From Clostridia bacterium (lineage in GTDB: Bacteria > Bacillota > Clostridia > Oscillospirales > CAG-382), in contig JAFQHW010000056.1 in the NCBI GenBank assembly GCA_017397805.1, positions 1 through 40,552 of the forward strand: a stretch of DNA of 40,552 nucleotides, written 5' to 3'. Numbering within the stretch: position 1 is the stretch's first letter; every line of letters begins with the position of its first letter. The position numbers were made by a program, and so were the translations under genes. Positions 33,418 to 40,552 of the stretch are shown piece after piece. Under the pieces are notes generated by a model. That model ran no database searches. It was not told the DNA's origin and saw only the letters and a program-made list of their open reading frames with translations.

Positions 33418-33446
33418 AGAATAACATAAATATATCCGCTTGTCAA
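33418..33446 (-). promoter_or_regulatory. Promoter candidate for nrdD
   Basis: On the minus strand: TTGACA (complement of 33441-33446), a 17-nt spacer, TATTCT (complement of 33418-33423). The NrdR boxes lie just upstream of this -35. A second -10-like TATAAT lies closer to the gene, so the start site is uncertain. Confidence 0.55.
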
Positions 33447-33453
33447 TAGGCAA

Positions 33454-33501
33454 ACACAATATATTGATATATTTTTTATTCCCCTACACATTTTATTGTG
33501 G
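33454..33501. promoter_or_regulatory. Tandem NrdR boxes upstream of nrdD
   Basis: ACACAATATATTGATA (33454-33469) and ACACATTTTATTGTGG (33486-33501), centres 32 bp apart, about three helical turns. They match the NrdR consensus ACACWATATATWGTGT imperfectly. NrdR, a Zn/ATP-cone repressor, usually binds such pairs when dATP is high. Confidence 0.8.
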
Positions 33502-33507
33502 GAGAAA

Positions 33508-34194
33508 TTACAGCCCTCTGAGGCTTACAGAAGGGTTGTTTTCCTTTAATTTTTCTGCAAAAGTCCTCATTTCATCGGGGGAAAAGGGTAAAAGTCCTTC
33601 GCCCAAAATATCACCGGAATCCGTAAATTGCTGTAAAAACCAAGGCTCGTCAGGCGCAATAAGCTTGCCCAAAGCCTCAAGATTTTCCAAGCTGTGCAAG
33701 GGTTTTACCACCGTGGTGCGGTATTCGTAGGGCACCTTGCCCGCCCTCAAAATTTCCATGGTTTTAGCGATCACTTCGAAATCAAAGCCTTCTATGCCCA
33801 CGGTCTTCCCATAAAGCTCAGGGGAGTTTTTAAGATCTACTGCTACGTAATCAATCAGTCCTTCTTCCAAAAGGGCACACAATATATTGGGGTACGTGCC
33901 GTTAGTGTCCAACTTTATTTTGTAGCCGATTTGGCGCAGTTCTTTTATAAACTCTCCGATATTCGGCTGCAGCAACGGCTCGCCGCCGCTTATGCAAACA
34001 CCGTCAAGCAGACCTGCGCGTTTTTTAAAAAAGCTCCAAAGCTCCTCTTTATCCATCGTCGGTGCGCGCCCCTTCACCAAGGAGGCGTTGTGGCAAAAGG
34101 GGCAACGCAAATTACACCCGCCCGTAAACACGGTGCAAGCGGTGTGTTCTGGAAAATCCAACAACGTAAGTTTTTGCAAACCGCAAATATTCAT
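33508..34194 (-). CDS. nrdG: Anaerobic ribonucleotide reductase activating protein
   Basis: Radical SAM activase that installs the glycyl radical on NrdD. 228 residues, the longer subtype with a fuller barrel. The iron-sulfur motif CxxxCxxC is at Cys27, Cys31 and Cys34 (GGCNLRCPFCHN); the SAM-binding GGEP motif is SGGEPLLQP, and KLDTNGTYP follows. The ATG at 34194 has AAGGAGG 8 nt upstream. It has its own NrdR-controlled promoter and is 144 bp upstream of nrdD, an order different from the more usual nrdD-nrdG. Confidence 0.95.
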   Translation of the reverse strand: MNICGLQKLTLLDFPEHTACTVFTGGCNLRCPFCHNASLVKGRAPTMDKEELWSFFKKRAGLLDGVCISGGEPLLQPNIGEFIKELRQIGYKIKLDTNGTYPNILCALLEEGLIDYVAVDLKNSPELYGKTVGIEGFDFEVIAKTMEILRAGKVPYEYRTTVVKPLHSLENLEALGKLIAPDEPWFLQQFTDSGDILGEGLLPFSPDEMRTFAEKLKENNPSVSLRGL

Positions 34195-34213
34195 AAAATC
34201 AAGCCTCCTTGAA

Positions 34214-34260
34214 ACACAATATATTGTGTCAAAAAATAGTCATTACACAAAATATTATAC
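34214..34260. promoter_or_regulatory. Tandem NrdR boxes upstream of nrdG
   Basis: ACACAATATATTGTGT (34214-34229) is a perfect 16-bp palindrome. ACACAAAATATTATAC (34245-34260) covers the -10 of the nrdG promoter. The centres are 31 bp apart, which is textbook spacing for NrdR repression. Confidence 0.92.
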
Positions 34261-34281
34261 ACAACTTTTGCTCTTTGTCAA
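34254..34281 (-). promoter_or_regulatory. Sigma-A promoter for nrdG
   Basis: On the minus strand: TTGACA (complement of 34276-34281), a 16-nt spacer, TATAAT (complement of 34254-34259). The -10 lies inside one NrdR box, and the other box covers the start of the transcript. Confidence 0.88.
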
Positions 34282-34288
34282 GAGGTAA

Positions 34289-34316
34289 ACATATTTTTTA
34301 TATCCGTGCATAGTAA
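34289..34316 (+). promoter_or_regulatory. Candidate sigma-E promoter for the flippase-spoIIIA operon
   Basis: ACATATT (34289-34295), 13 nt, CATAGTAA (34309-34316) resembles the sigma-E pattern KMATATT-N13-15-CATAMAAT, though the -10 half is imperfect. A sigma-A alternative is TTGTCA (34275-34280), 18 nt, TATATC (34299-34304), whose -35 overlaps that of nrdG on the other strand. Sigma-E would fit the sporulation genes downstream. Confidence 0.4.
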
Positions 34317-34336
34317 TTAAAATGATGAAGGGGGCG

Positions 34337-35836
34337 ATGGCAATTAAAAAAACAATGGGCAAAATGGCAGTGGCGGCGGGTGTTTTAACCCTTATATCCT
34401 TTGCCCTGAGGGGCATGGGAATGCTGTTCAGGGTGTATCTTTCGCGGGAGATGGGAAGCAGCGGCTTGGGACTTTATCAGCTTATAATGTCCGTATATTC
34501 CACCTTTGCCACCTTCGCTACTGCAGGCTTTACCGTATCGGTATCCCGTTTGGCGGCTGAAAAATTAGAGAGCGAAGAAGGCAAAAGCGGTGCGGTCAGG
34601 GTGCTTTCGGCATCCTCGGCTTTGGCACTTTTAATGGGTGGACTTGCAGCGGCGGTACTATATATAGGGGCGCACCCCTTGGCAAAAGAAGTGATAGGGG
34701 ATGAAAACACCGCCCTTTCCTTGAGGGTTTTGGCGCTTTCCATGCCGTTTATGGCGCTTTCTGCCTGTATTAAAGGCTATTTTACCGCGGTTGGGCAGAT
34801 ATACAAGCCTTCCGTGGCATCCCTTTTCGAGCAATGTACCAAGATAATAATAACGGTACTTACCGTAAACTCTCTGATGGGGGAAGGCACATCCTACGAA
34901 TTGTGCCGTGCCGTAGTGGCGGGGGTAACCGCCGGCGAATGCTTTTCCTATATCTTTCTGTTCGTGTTGTATCTCTTCTTTTCGGGCAGTAAAAAGGGCG
35001 GCAACTGCATCGTTCCCTTCAGAGATACGGTTAAAAGTGTGGGGTGCGTAACCATGCCCATAGCCGCCTCCGCCTACGTCACCAACCTTCTGCATAGCGT
35101 GGAAAGCGTGCTTATCCCCTCTCGGTTCGTGCTTTTCGGCGGCGACCGACAACGGGCTTTGGCGGATTTCGGCACCATCCGCGGTATGAGCATACCCCTT
35201 CTGTTTTTTCCTTTCGGCTTTTTGGGGGCGTTGCTTTCCATTCAGGTGCCCCAGGTGTCGCGGCTTAACGTGGCAGACAAGGATGAGAGAAACCGCCTTA
35301 TAGGCAGAATGATGGAGCTTACCATAGGTTTTTCCGCAGTGGTGGGCGGCTTCTTCCTGCTTTTCCCGCGGGAGCTTAGTTTGGCGGTCTATAAAAGTAC
35401 GGAGTGCGTGTCCTCCGTGTGGATGCTTGCTTGGGTAACCCCCTTTATGTACGTGGAAACCATATCGGATGGACTGCTTAAAACCATCGGTGAGCAGAAG
35501 CGCACCCTCGTTTACAGCGTAATAAACTCCGTTTTCAGGATAACCGCCATAGTGTTTTTTATCCCTTACAGCGGTGCCGTCGGCTATTTGTGGTTGCTTA
35601 TGGCATCCAACACCCTTTCCTTCGCGTTGTGCTTCGGCAGACTTAAAAAGCTTACGGCCTTCAGGTTCAGCAAACGAATTTTGGTATCACTGCTGTCGGC
35701 GGCACTGAGCTTGGGTGCGGCTTGGGCGGTTTCCCGCTTTGGACTTGAGATAGGCGATATGGCGCTTTGCGTGCTGTTGGGAACGGTTACGGGCGGCACG
35801 TATCTGTTTTGCTTAAAGAAGGGGCGGGTACTGTGA
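34337..35836 (+). CDS. SpoVB-type polysaccharide/lipid II flippase family protein
   Basis: About 499 residues with 12-14 hydrophobic segments, MVF/PST family (oligosaccharide flippases). The N-terminus reads VLTLISFALRGMGMLFRVYLSREMGSSGLGLYQLIMS, the pattern of stage V sporulation protein B and relatives. It probably flips a peptidoglycan or polysaccharide precursor during spore cortex formation. Three in-frame ATGs exist (34322, 34325 and 34337); I prefer 34337 because only it has an upstream purine-rich AAGGGGG, though the spacing is short. The stop overlaps the spoIIIAA GTG start by 3 nt, so it is translationally coupled to the spoIIIA operon. Confidence 0.85.
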   Translation: MAIKKTMGKMAVAAGVLTLISFALRGMGMLFRVYLSREMGSSGLGLYQLIMSVYSTFATFATAGFTVSVSRLAAEKLESEEGKSGAVRVLSASSALALLMGGLAAAVLYIGAHPLAKEVIGDENTALSLRVLALSMPFMALSACIKGYFTAVGQIYKPSVASLFEQCTKIIITVLTVNSLMGEGTSYELCRAVVAGVTAGECFSYIFLFVLYLFFSGSKKGGNCIVPFRDTVKSVGCVTMPIAASAYVTNLLHSVESVLIPSRFVLFGGDRQRALADFGTIRGMSIPLLFFPFGFLGALLSIQVPQVSRLNVADKDERNRLIGRMMELTIGFSAVVGGFFLLFPRELSLAVYKSTECVSSVWMLAWVTPFMYVETISDGLLKTIGEQKRTLVYSVINSVFRITAIVFFIPYSGAVGYLWLLMASNTLSFALCFGRLKKLTAFRFSKRILVSLLSAALSLGAAWAVSRFGLEIGDMALCVLLGTVTGGTYLFCLKKGRVL

Positions 35837-36717
35837 CGAGGTTTATACCCTATTTGCCCGCGCGGATAGGGTTGGCGGTTTCAAAGCTTCCTAAAGAAGC
35901 CTTAAACGGCGCAACGGAGCTAAGACTCAGAGCCAACGCCCCCACCTCCCTGACTATTTCGGGCAAGAACCGATGCTTTAACGAGAACGGGCGGTTTTGC
36001 GGTGTGGATAAAGCCCTCCGCGCTGATGACAAGGAGATAGCGGAATGCTTGTCCCTTATAAGCCGCTCCTCTATGTACAGCTTCGGAGATACCATAAAGC
36101 AAGGCTATATTCCCTTCGGAGAGGGTTGCAGGGCGGGACTTTGCGGTCAGGGGATAGTAAGGGACGGCGCTCTTGCGGGGTTTAGCCGCGTTTACGGCAT
36201 AAACCTGAGATTAAAGCGGTTTATAGGGGATTACGGCTACGAGGCGGTGCGAAGGATAACGGAAAAAGGACTTAGAAGCGCCCTTGTGTATTCGCCCCCC
36301 AACAAGGGGAAAACCACACTGCTTAAAAGCATAGCTTGGCTTTTAAGCAACGGCAGTATGGGCAAAGCGTACAAGGTAGCCGTGGCTGACGAGCGCGGCG
36401 AGCTTTTCGTGCCCGAATTGCAAAACGGACTTGTAGATGCGGTTTGCGGTGTAAAAAAGACCAAGGCTATGGAGCTTCTTTGCCGAAGCATGTCGCCGGA
36501 GGTGCTTATCTGCGACGAGCTTTCCTACGAAGACGGAGCAACCTTATCGGAATATATGGGCACCGGTGTGGCGGTTATTGCCTCCATCCACGGGCAGACT
36601 CTTGAGGAGCTTAAAAGCCGTCCCTTTGTGGGGGCGCTTTTGGGTAGGTGCGCGTTTCCTTTGCTTATAGGCATAGGCGACAATTACGGTTACGAGGTGG
36701 AGGAATGGGTATGTTGA
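35833..36717 (+). CDS. spoIIIAA: Stage III sporulation protein AA (ATPase)
   Basis: AAA-type secretion-ATPase-like subunit on the mother-cell side of the SpoIIIA-SpoIIQ channel. 294 residues from the GTG at 35833, which overlaps the flippase stop (GTGA); longer openings lie wholly inside the flippase gene. The nucleotide loop is YSPPNKGKTTLLKS, lacking the first Gly of a standard P-loop. The acidic Walker B-like motif VLICDELSYED and the ASIHGQTLEELKSRP motif are typical of the family. First gene of the eight-gene operon. Confidence 0.95.
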   Translation: MTRFIPYLPARIGLAVSKLPKEALNGATELRLRANAPTSLTISGKNRCFNENGRFCGVDKALRADDKEIAECLSLISRSSMYSFGDTIKQGYIPFGEGCRAGLCGQGIVRDGALAGFSRVYGINLRLKRFIGDYGYEAVRRITEKGLRSALVYSPPNKGKTTLLKSIAWLLSNGSMGKAYKVAVADERGELFVPELQNGLVDAVCGVKKTKAMELLCRSMSPEVLICDELSYEDGATLSEYMGTGVAVIASIHGQTLEELKSRPFVGALLGRCAFPLLIGIGDNYGYEVEEWVC

Positions 36718-37193
36718 AGCTGTTTGGGGCGGTGCTTGTAACTGCCGCTTGCGGTTTTTGCGGCAATTACTGCGCCCGTGAAAAAAAGAGGGAGTACTTG
36801 TCTGCCCAAGGTTTTTCGGAGCTTTTTGAGTATCTGTTGCTGAGACTGCCGTCCTTGGAGCTGATGGAGAATATTTTGGCGGACTTTCACCAGCCGTATC
36901 TGGAATCGGTTGGCGCGTGCGCCTTGCTTAAAGAGGGCGGCCCCTGTAATAAACGCTACTTAAACGCCATACAATTATTTGCAGGGGACAAGGAGCTGTA
37001 TTCGGTATTAAGCTCCGTAAAGCAAGGCTTTGGCTGTACCGAGTACCGTATGCAGGAGGCAAGCCTTGCATCTGCCCGTGACCGCCTGGCGCCCATTTGC
37101 GAAAAGCGCCGTCAGCGCTATCTGACGGAGGGGAAGTGTTACCCTCGCTTGGGGTTGCTGTTGGGGGCGGCACTTTCCATATTAATGCTGTAA
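36711..37193 (+). CDS. spoIIIAB: Stage III sporulation protein AB
   Basis: 160 residues. N-terminal hydrophobic segment (MLKLFGAVLVTAACGFCGNY), a soluble helical middle domain (about 30-140, with LPSLELMENILADF) and a hydrophobic C-terminus (LGLLLGAALSILML). This is the GspF-like shape of SpoIIIAB. I chose ATG 36711, because AGGTGGAGG lies 7 nt upstream; ATG 36705 is in frame but too close to that site. It overlaps spoIIIAA by 7 nt. Confidence 0.9.
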   Translation: MLKLFGAVLVTAACGFCGNYCAREKKREYLSAQGFSELFEYLLLRLPSLELMENILADFHQPYLESVGACALLKEGGPCNKRYLNAIQLFAGDKELYSVLSSVKQGFGCTEYRMQEASLASARDRLAPICEKRRQRYLTEGKCYPRLGLLLGAALSILML

Positions 37194-37205
37194 AGGGGAA
37201 GTAAT

Positions 37206-37400
37206 ATGAATATAGCTTTGGTGCTGAAGGTGGCGGGTGTTGGACTTATCGTCAGCGTTGCCCATCAGATTTTATCCAAAAACGGCAGGGACGAGCAGGC
37301 GGCGCTGGTAACGGTGGCGGGTATAGTAATTGCCATGCTTATGCTTACGAAGGAGATAGCCTCTCTTATACAAAGCATAAAAAGCACCTTCGGAATATGA
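37206..37400 (+). CDS. spoIIIAC: Stage III sporulation protein AC
   Basis: 64 residues, two transmembrane segments with the typical short loop SKNGRDEQA (about residues 24-32). Small membrane subunit of the SpoIIIA complex. AAAGGGGAA precedes the ATG, and ATGA joins it to spoIIIAD. Confidence 0.95.
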   Translation: MNIALVLKVAGVGLIVSVAHQILSKNGRDEQAALVTVAGIVIAMLMLTKEIASLIQSIKSTFGI

Positions 37401-37780
37401 ACGGGATAATCGGACTGTGCGGCGGTGCTCTTTGCGCAGTGTGCTTGGGGGCGGTCATAAAACAGCTAAAGGCAGACTTTTTCCCCATCTATACCGCTTG
37501 CGCGGGGATAGTGTTTTCAGGCTATCTCGTATATACGCTCTTACCCGTTGGGGAGTTCTTGAAGAAGATAACCGATACGGCGGGGGTATCCTCTGTGTTC
37601 TCCTTGCTGATAAAGGCGGTGGGAATATCCTTGCTTTGCGGATTGGCGGCGGATATCTGCCGTGATTTCGGAGAGGGTGCCGTTGCAAACGGAGTGGAAA
37701 ACGCGGGCAAGGGCGCAATAATTTTGTTGTCACTGCCCGTGGCGGAATACTTGTTGGAGGCGGCGGCAGGTCTTATGTGA
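37397..37780 (+). CDS. spoIIIAD: Stage III sporulation protein AD
   Basis: 127 residues with four hydrophobic segments. It includes GISLLCGLAADICRDFGEGAVANGVENAGK, a sequence pattern characteristic of SpoIIIAD. Membrane subunit of the SpoIIIA channel, beside spoIIIAC and spoIIIAE. Starts by ATGA overlap. Confidence 0.95.
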   Translation: MNGIIGLCGGALCAVCLGAVIKQLKADFFPIYTACAGIVFSGYLVYTLLPVGEFLKKITDTAGVSSVFSLLIKAVGISLLCGLAADICRDFGEGAVANGVENAGKGAIILLSLPVAEYLLEAAAGLM

Positions 37781-37791
37781 AGGAGCTTAAA

Positions 37792-38856
37792 ATGAAAAGG
37801 TTTTTTATATACTTAGGGGTTTTGTTGGTACTTATGGCTTGCACACAGCTGAAAGCACACGCCGTTCAGGAACAGGATATATACGAGAGAAGCGGTGCCG
37901 AGGAGCTGGGCGCAGAAAAGGATATAAATTTTTTGGACAAGGTGTGGGAAATTTTCACCGATGCTTACGAGGGAGCTATCGGCGGTGCCTTTAAATACTG
38001 CGGTATAATTTTGGGGTGCCTTATTCTTTTGTCGCTGGCAGAAAACCTTCGCGCTTTGAGAGAGGACAAGGGTAGCGGTGCGGCTATGGATTTCGTGTCG
38101 GCGGTGGCACTTTCGGCGGCGTGTTTTCCCGCTTTAAGTATGTCTTTCGAGTATGCAAAGGCAGCGGTGGAAGGACTTTGCGGTTTTTCCGTAAGCCTTA
38201 TGCCGGTTATGGGTGCCTTGTACTCAATGGGAGGCAACACGGCACAGGGGGTAGCGGCGGTTTCGGGATTTTCCGTGTTTCTGACGGTTACGGAGGTTGT
38301 TTGCGCTAAGTTATTACTGCCCGTGTTAAGCGTGGGGTTTGCCTTTTCTCTTACGGGGCTGTTGCCCGGCGCGGCAAGCCTTGCGCCCCTCAGCTCCTTC
38401 GTAAAGAATATGTCCTGCACCCTTATCGCCTTCACTTTTTCTTTGGTCTGCTTCGGGTTTTATACTCAAACTGCGGTGACGGCGGCGGCAGACAACTTTG
38501 CTTACAGAAGCATAAAATTTGCATCGGGCAGCTTCGTACCCCTTATAGGTAACGCGGTGGGGGACAGCGCCCGTACCGTTTTCGGCGCTGTTTCCGTGGT
38601 CAAAAGCAGTGTGGGCGCTTGGGGACTTGCGGTAATGCTTGCGTATTTGTTGCCACCCGTAATAAGCGGATTTTTGTATAAGCTTGCATTTTCCTTTTGC
38701 TCGGTAAGCGCAAAGCTTTTCGGCTTGGAAAAAGCCGCTAAGTTTTTGGGGGAGCTAAGTTCTCTGTTGGGCATCAGCCTGGCGTTGCTTATCGCCGCCG
38801 CCATAGTGTTTACGGTCATCTCGGCAGTGTTTTTGAAAAGCGGGGTATCAGCGTGA
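37792..38856 (+). CDS. spoIIIAE: Stage III sporulation protein AE
   Basis: 354 residues. The ATG at 37792 is chosen because AAGGAG lies 6 nt upstream; an in-frame GTG at 37777 lacks a site. A cleavable signal-like N-terminus (RFFIYLGVLLVLMACTQLKAHA) is followed by a soluble segment and about eight hydrophobic segments (from residue 62 on). The largest membrane subunit of the complex. The stop overlaps the GTG start of spoIIIAF. Confidence 0.95.
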   Translation: MKRFFIYLGVLLVLMACTQLKAHAVQEQDIYERSGAEELGAEKDINFLDKVWEIFTDAYEGAIGGAFKYCGIILGCLILLSLAENLRALREDKGSGAAMDFVSAVALSAACFPALSMSFEYAKAAVEGLCGFSVSLMPVMGALYSMGGNTAQGVAAVSGFSVFLTVTEVVCAKLLLPVLSVGFAFSLTGLLPGAASLAPLSSFVKNMSCTLIAFTFSLVCFGFYTQTAVTAAADNFAYRSIKFASGSFVPLIGNAVGDSARTVFGAVSVVKSSVGAWGLAVMLAYLLPPVISGFLYKLAFSFCSVSAKLFGLEKAAKFLGELSSLLGISLALLIAAAIVFTVISAVFLKSGVSA

Positions 38857-39287
38857 AGGAGTATTTTACCGCCCTTTTATACGCCTCCCTTGCAGGGGGG
38901 ATAGCCACGGCGTTGGTGGGTAAACCCTACGAAAAATACTTAAAATACTTAGCGGCGCTTATTTGCACCGCCATTATCGCCACTCCCTTAATAAAGCTTG
39001 TGCCTACTGTAAGCTTTGAAAAACCGCAATATCAAACGGAGGATACGGAATATCCCGACTTGGTGGCGGAGCAAGGAGCGGAAGATGGAGAAACGGCACT
39101 TTATAACTATATTTTTTCGCAAACAGGTATTAAAGCCGAGGACGTGTGCATAGAGATAGAAAGGCAGGGTGAGCAGTTGTATATTACGGCAGTTCGCGTG
39201 CAGGTGGCGGAGTCGGAGACGGCAAAGGTGGAAGCGCTTATGGCAGAGCTCTTCGGCAACGCGGTGGAGATAGAGGTATATACATGA
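38853..39287 (+). CDS. spoIIIAF: Stage III sporulation protein AF
   Basis: 144 residues. GTG start in a GTGA overlap. Two N-terminal transmembrane helices (about 5-22 and 31-50) and a soluble C-terminal domain with a ring-building-like pattern (ETALYNYIFSQTGIKAEDVCIEIE...AVRVQV). The outer ring component of the channel in other spore formers. Confidence 0.92.
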   Translation: MKEYFTALLYASLAGGIATALVGKPYEKYLKYLAALICTAIIATPLIKLVPTVSFEKPQYQTEDTEYPDLVAEQGAEDGETALYNYIFSQTGIKAEDVCIEIERQGEQLYITAVRVQVAESETAKVEALMAELFGNAVEIEVYT

Positions 39288-39781
39288 AAAACGAGGGAGC
39301 GCTTGCAAAGCTTGGGAAGATCAAGGGGATAGGCTACATAGCTATAGCGTTGGCGGCGGGACTTGTGCTTTTGCTTATGGGCGGCGGCGAGGAAGAAACG
39401 GTAAGTACTGACCGCACCGCCCTTTACGTGGAAGAACAGAGGAAGAGCCTTGAGGCTTTGGGTGAGGAGATATGCGGTGTGGATTGCAAAGCTGCCGTTT
39501 ATATATCCGAAGGCTTCGGCTACAGCTACGCAGAGGACCAGAACCTTAAGATCTCCTATAACGCAGACGGCACCGTGGCTGAAAAAGAAATAAGCCTTAC
39601 CAAGCGCACAGTCAACACCAAGGACGGTACGGCGCTTACGGCGATAAAAGAAAGCACCCCTAAGATAAAAGGGGTGGCGGTGGTCTGCGACGGTGCCGAC
39701 GACAGCAGTACGGCGTCTTTAAAACGGCTGATAACGGCCCTGTATTCCTTAGAAGAAGGGGCTGTTTTCGTTACAAACTAA
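39284..39781 (+). CDS. spoIIIAG: Stage III sporulation protein AG
   Basis: 165 residues. One transmembrane helix (about 15-33), a linker, then a ring-building domain (EEQRKSLEALGEEICGV...VYISEGF; TPKIKGVAVVCDGADDSS...LKRLITALYSL). In Bacillus this protein makes a 30-subunit ring in the intermembrane space. ATGA overlap with spoIIIAF. Confidence 0.95.
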   Translation: MKNEGALAKLGKIKGIGYIAIALAAGLVLLLMGGGEEETVSTDRTALYVEEQRKSLEALGEEICGVDCKAAVYISEGFGYSYAEDQNLKISYNADGTVAEKEISLTKRTVNTKDGTALTAIKESTPKIKGVAVVCDGADDSSTASLKRLITALYSLEEGAVFVTN

Positions 39782-39805
39782 CTATTTTCAAGGAGGCACT
39801 TTAAA

Positions 39806-40375
39806 ATGAAATTCAAAAACGTGGTAAAAAAGCTAAAGGAAGTGGATTACGGCGCGTTTTTCGGCAGTAAGGCTTTTCTTATAGGCGGTTGCTTGGTCAT
39901 AATAGCGGCGGCTATTGTGGTTAACGCACTTCTCCCTGCCAACACCGACAAGAAGACCGACGGCGGCAACCAGATATTGGGCAACAGCGTGTTGGTAGGC
40001 GGTGAAGCGGAAAACGAGGAAGCGACTGATTATTTCACCCAAGCGGTAATAGACAGAGAGAATACCCGTAACGAGGCGATGGACGTATTGCAAGCCATAG
40101 CCGATAACCCCGATGCCCTTGCGGATGCAAAGGAAGAAGCTATGGCGGGCATTGCCGCCATGGCAAAGGAGATGAGTGCCGAAGCAACCATAGAACAGCT
40201 TGTAAAGGCAAAGGGCTTTTCCCAGTGCGTGTGCATCGTTTCCGACAATAAGGCAAGCGTTGTTGTTGACAGCAAGGAAAATCTGACAGCGGCACAGGTA
40301 GCGCAGATTTTAGAGATCGTGTATCTGGAAACGGGGATATTACCTTCGGACACAAAGGTTATGGCAAGTATGTAA
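39806..40375 (+). CDS. spoIIIAH: Stage III sporulation protein AH
   Basis: 189 residues. One transmembrane helix (about 22-43) and an extracytoplasmic ring-building domain related to YscJ/FliF (LVKAKGFSQCVCIVSDNKASVVVDSKENLTAAQ is the signature stretch). It interlocks with SpoIIQ across the two membranes around the forespore. AGGAGG is 9 nt before the ATG. It ends the operon. Confidence 0.95.
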   Translation: MKFKNVVKKLKEVDYGAFFGSKAFLIGGCLVIIAAAIVVNALLPANTDKKTDGGNQILGNSVLVGGEAENEEATDYFTQAVIDRENTRNEAMDVLQAIADNPDALADAKEEAMAGIAAMAKEMSAEATIEQLVKAKGFSQCVCIVSDNKASVVVDSKENLTAAQVAQILEIVYLETGILPSDTKVMASM

Positions 40376-40378
40376 AGT

Positions 40379-40552
40379 AAAAAATCAAACGGGAGGGCAA
40401 TCGCCCTCCCATTCAGACCACTGACAAAGGCACAGAGCACGAAAAAGGAAGACAAACAAATATAATGAAGTAGAAAAATAAGGGGGCAAGCCTCCTTATT
40501 TTTCTGCATTTTGTTATATTTTTTCGTTCAAAACGAACCTCGGCTCACAGTA
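40379..40552 (-). repeat. Structured intergenic repeat, copy 2 (inverted, at window end)
   Basis: Read on the minus strand: block A (40552-40514) is identical over 39 nt to 29008-29046. Hairpin 1 (40473-40504) has GAAAAATAAGG.GG arms, unlike copy 1, but is still paired. Block B (about 40415-40448) matches at 32 of 34 positions. Hairpin 2 is GGGAGGGC/GCCCTCCC (40391-40410), followed on this strand by ATTTTTT. Hairpin 2 lies 15 nt past the spoIIIAH stop and may help end that operon, although the plus strand has no T run. The element reaches the last base of the window. Confidence 0.8.

Noticed and set aside
1..40552. CRISPR arrays, tRNA or rRNA genes, transposases, toxin-antitoxin or known phage-defence genes
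   Set aside because: I looked for spaced direct repeats, CCA-ending cloverleaf patterns and family motifs on both strands and found none I could support.

Overview
The window looks like a piece of chromosome from an endospore-forming, anaerobic Clostridia-type Firmicute, probably an uncultured gut lineage (inference). It carries the spoIIA sigma-F operon and a complete spoIIIAA-AH operon. It also has the Gram-positive division genes sepF, yggT and divIVA, a class III (anaerobic) ribonucleotide reductase with NrdR boxes, Shine-Dalgarno-led genes and a secreted dockerin protein. I see no rRNA, tRNA, CRISPR array, transposase or recognisable prophage block.

Layout. 1-885 is the end of a leucine-rich-repeat surface protein. 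886-1334 holds two terminator hairpins, an extended -10 promoter and a leader. 1335-8624 is a co-directional run: uvrB (broken by one apparent frameshift), uvrA, and a B12-type radical SAM protein with its partner. 8690-14501 starts from its own promoter and runs through a membrane protein, a lipoprotein, miaA, an HlyD-like adaptor, yggS, sepF, yggT and divIVA. A promoter-like site inside yggS could feed sepF-yggT-divIVA separately. 14590-21385 carries ileS, lspA, rluD, a split transketolase and a class I glutamine amidotransferase. rqcH and a Nif3-family gene run the other way, divergent from spoIIAA-spoIIAB-sigF. A 1052-residue dockerin and beta-helix surface protein follows.

28828-30065 is an accessory island. 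It contains palindromes, one copy of a structured 173-nt repeat, and a perfect sigma-A promoter with a LexA (SOS) box in its spacer. That promoter leads to a lone phage-type transcriptional regulator, followed by more hairpins. After it come trxB and nrdD (with a C-terminal glutaredoxin-like domain) and nrdG, all on the minus strand, with paired NrdR boxes upstream of nrdD and of nrdG. Divergent from nrdG is a SpoVB-type flippase whose stop overlaps the start of spoIIIAA, followed by spoIIIAB-AH. The window ends inside a second, inverted copy of the structured repeat.

How the parts work together. DNA repair (uvrBA), tRNA and rRNA modification (miaA, rluD), translation quality control (rqcH) and division genes are housekeeping. 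sigF and its regulators start the forespore programme; the spoIIIA products build the channel between mother cell and forespore. nrdD, nrdG and trxB make a plausible self-contained redoxin-dependent anaerobic dNTP pathway. The least explained items are the structured repeat with changed but still paired stems, and the SOS-promoter phage-type regulator beside it.
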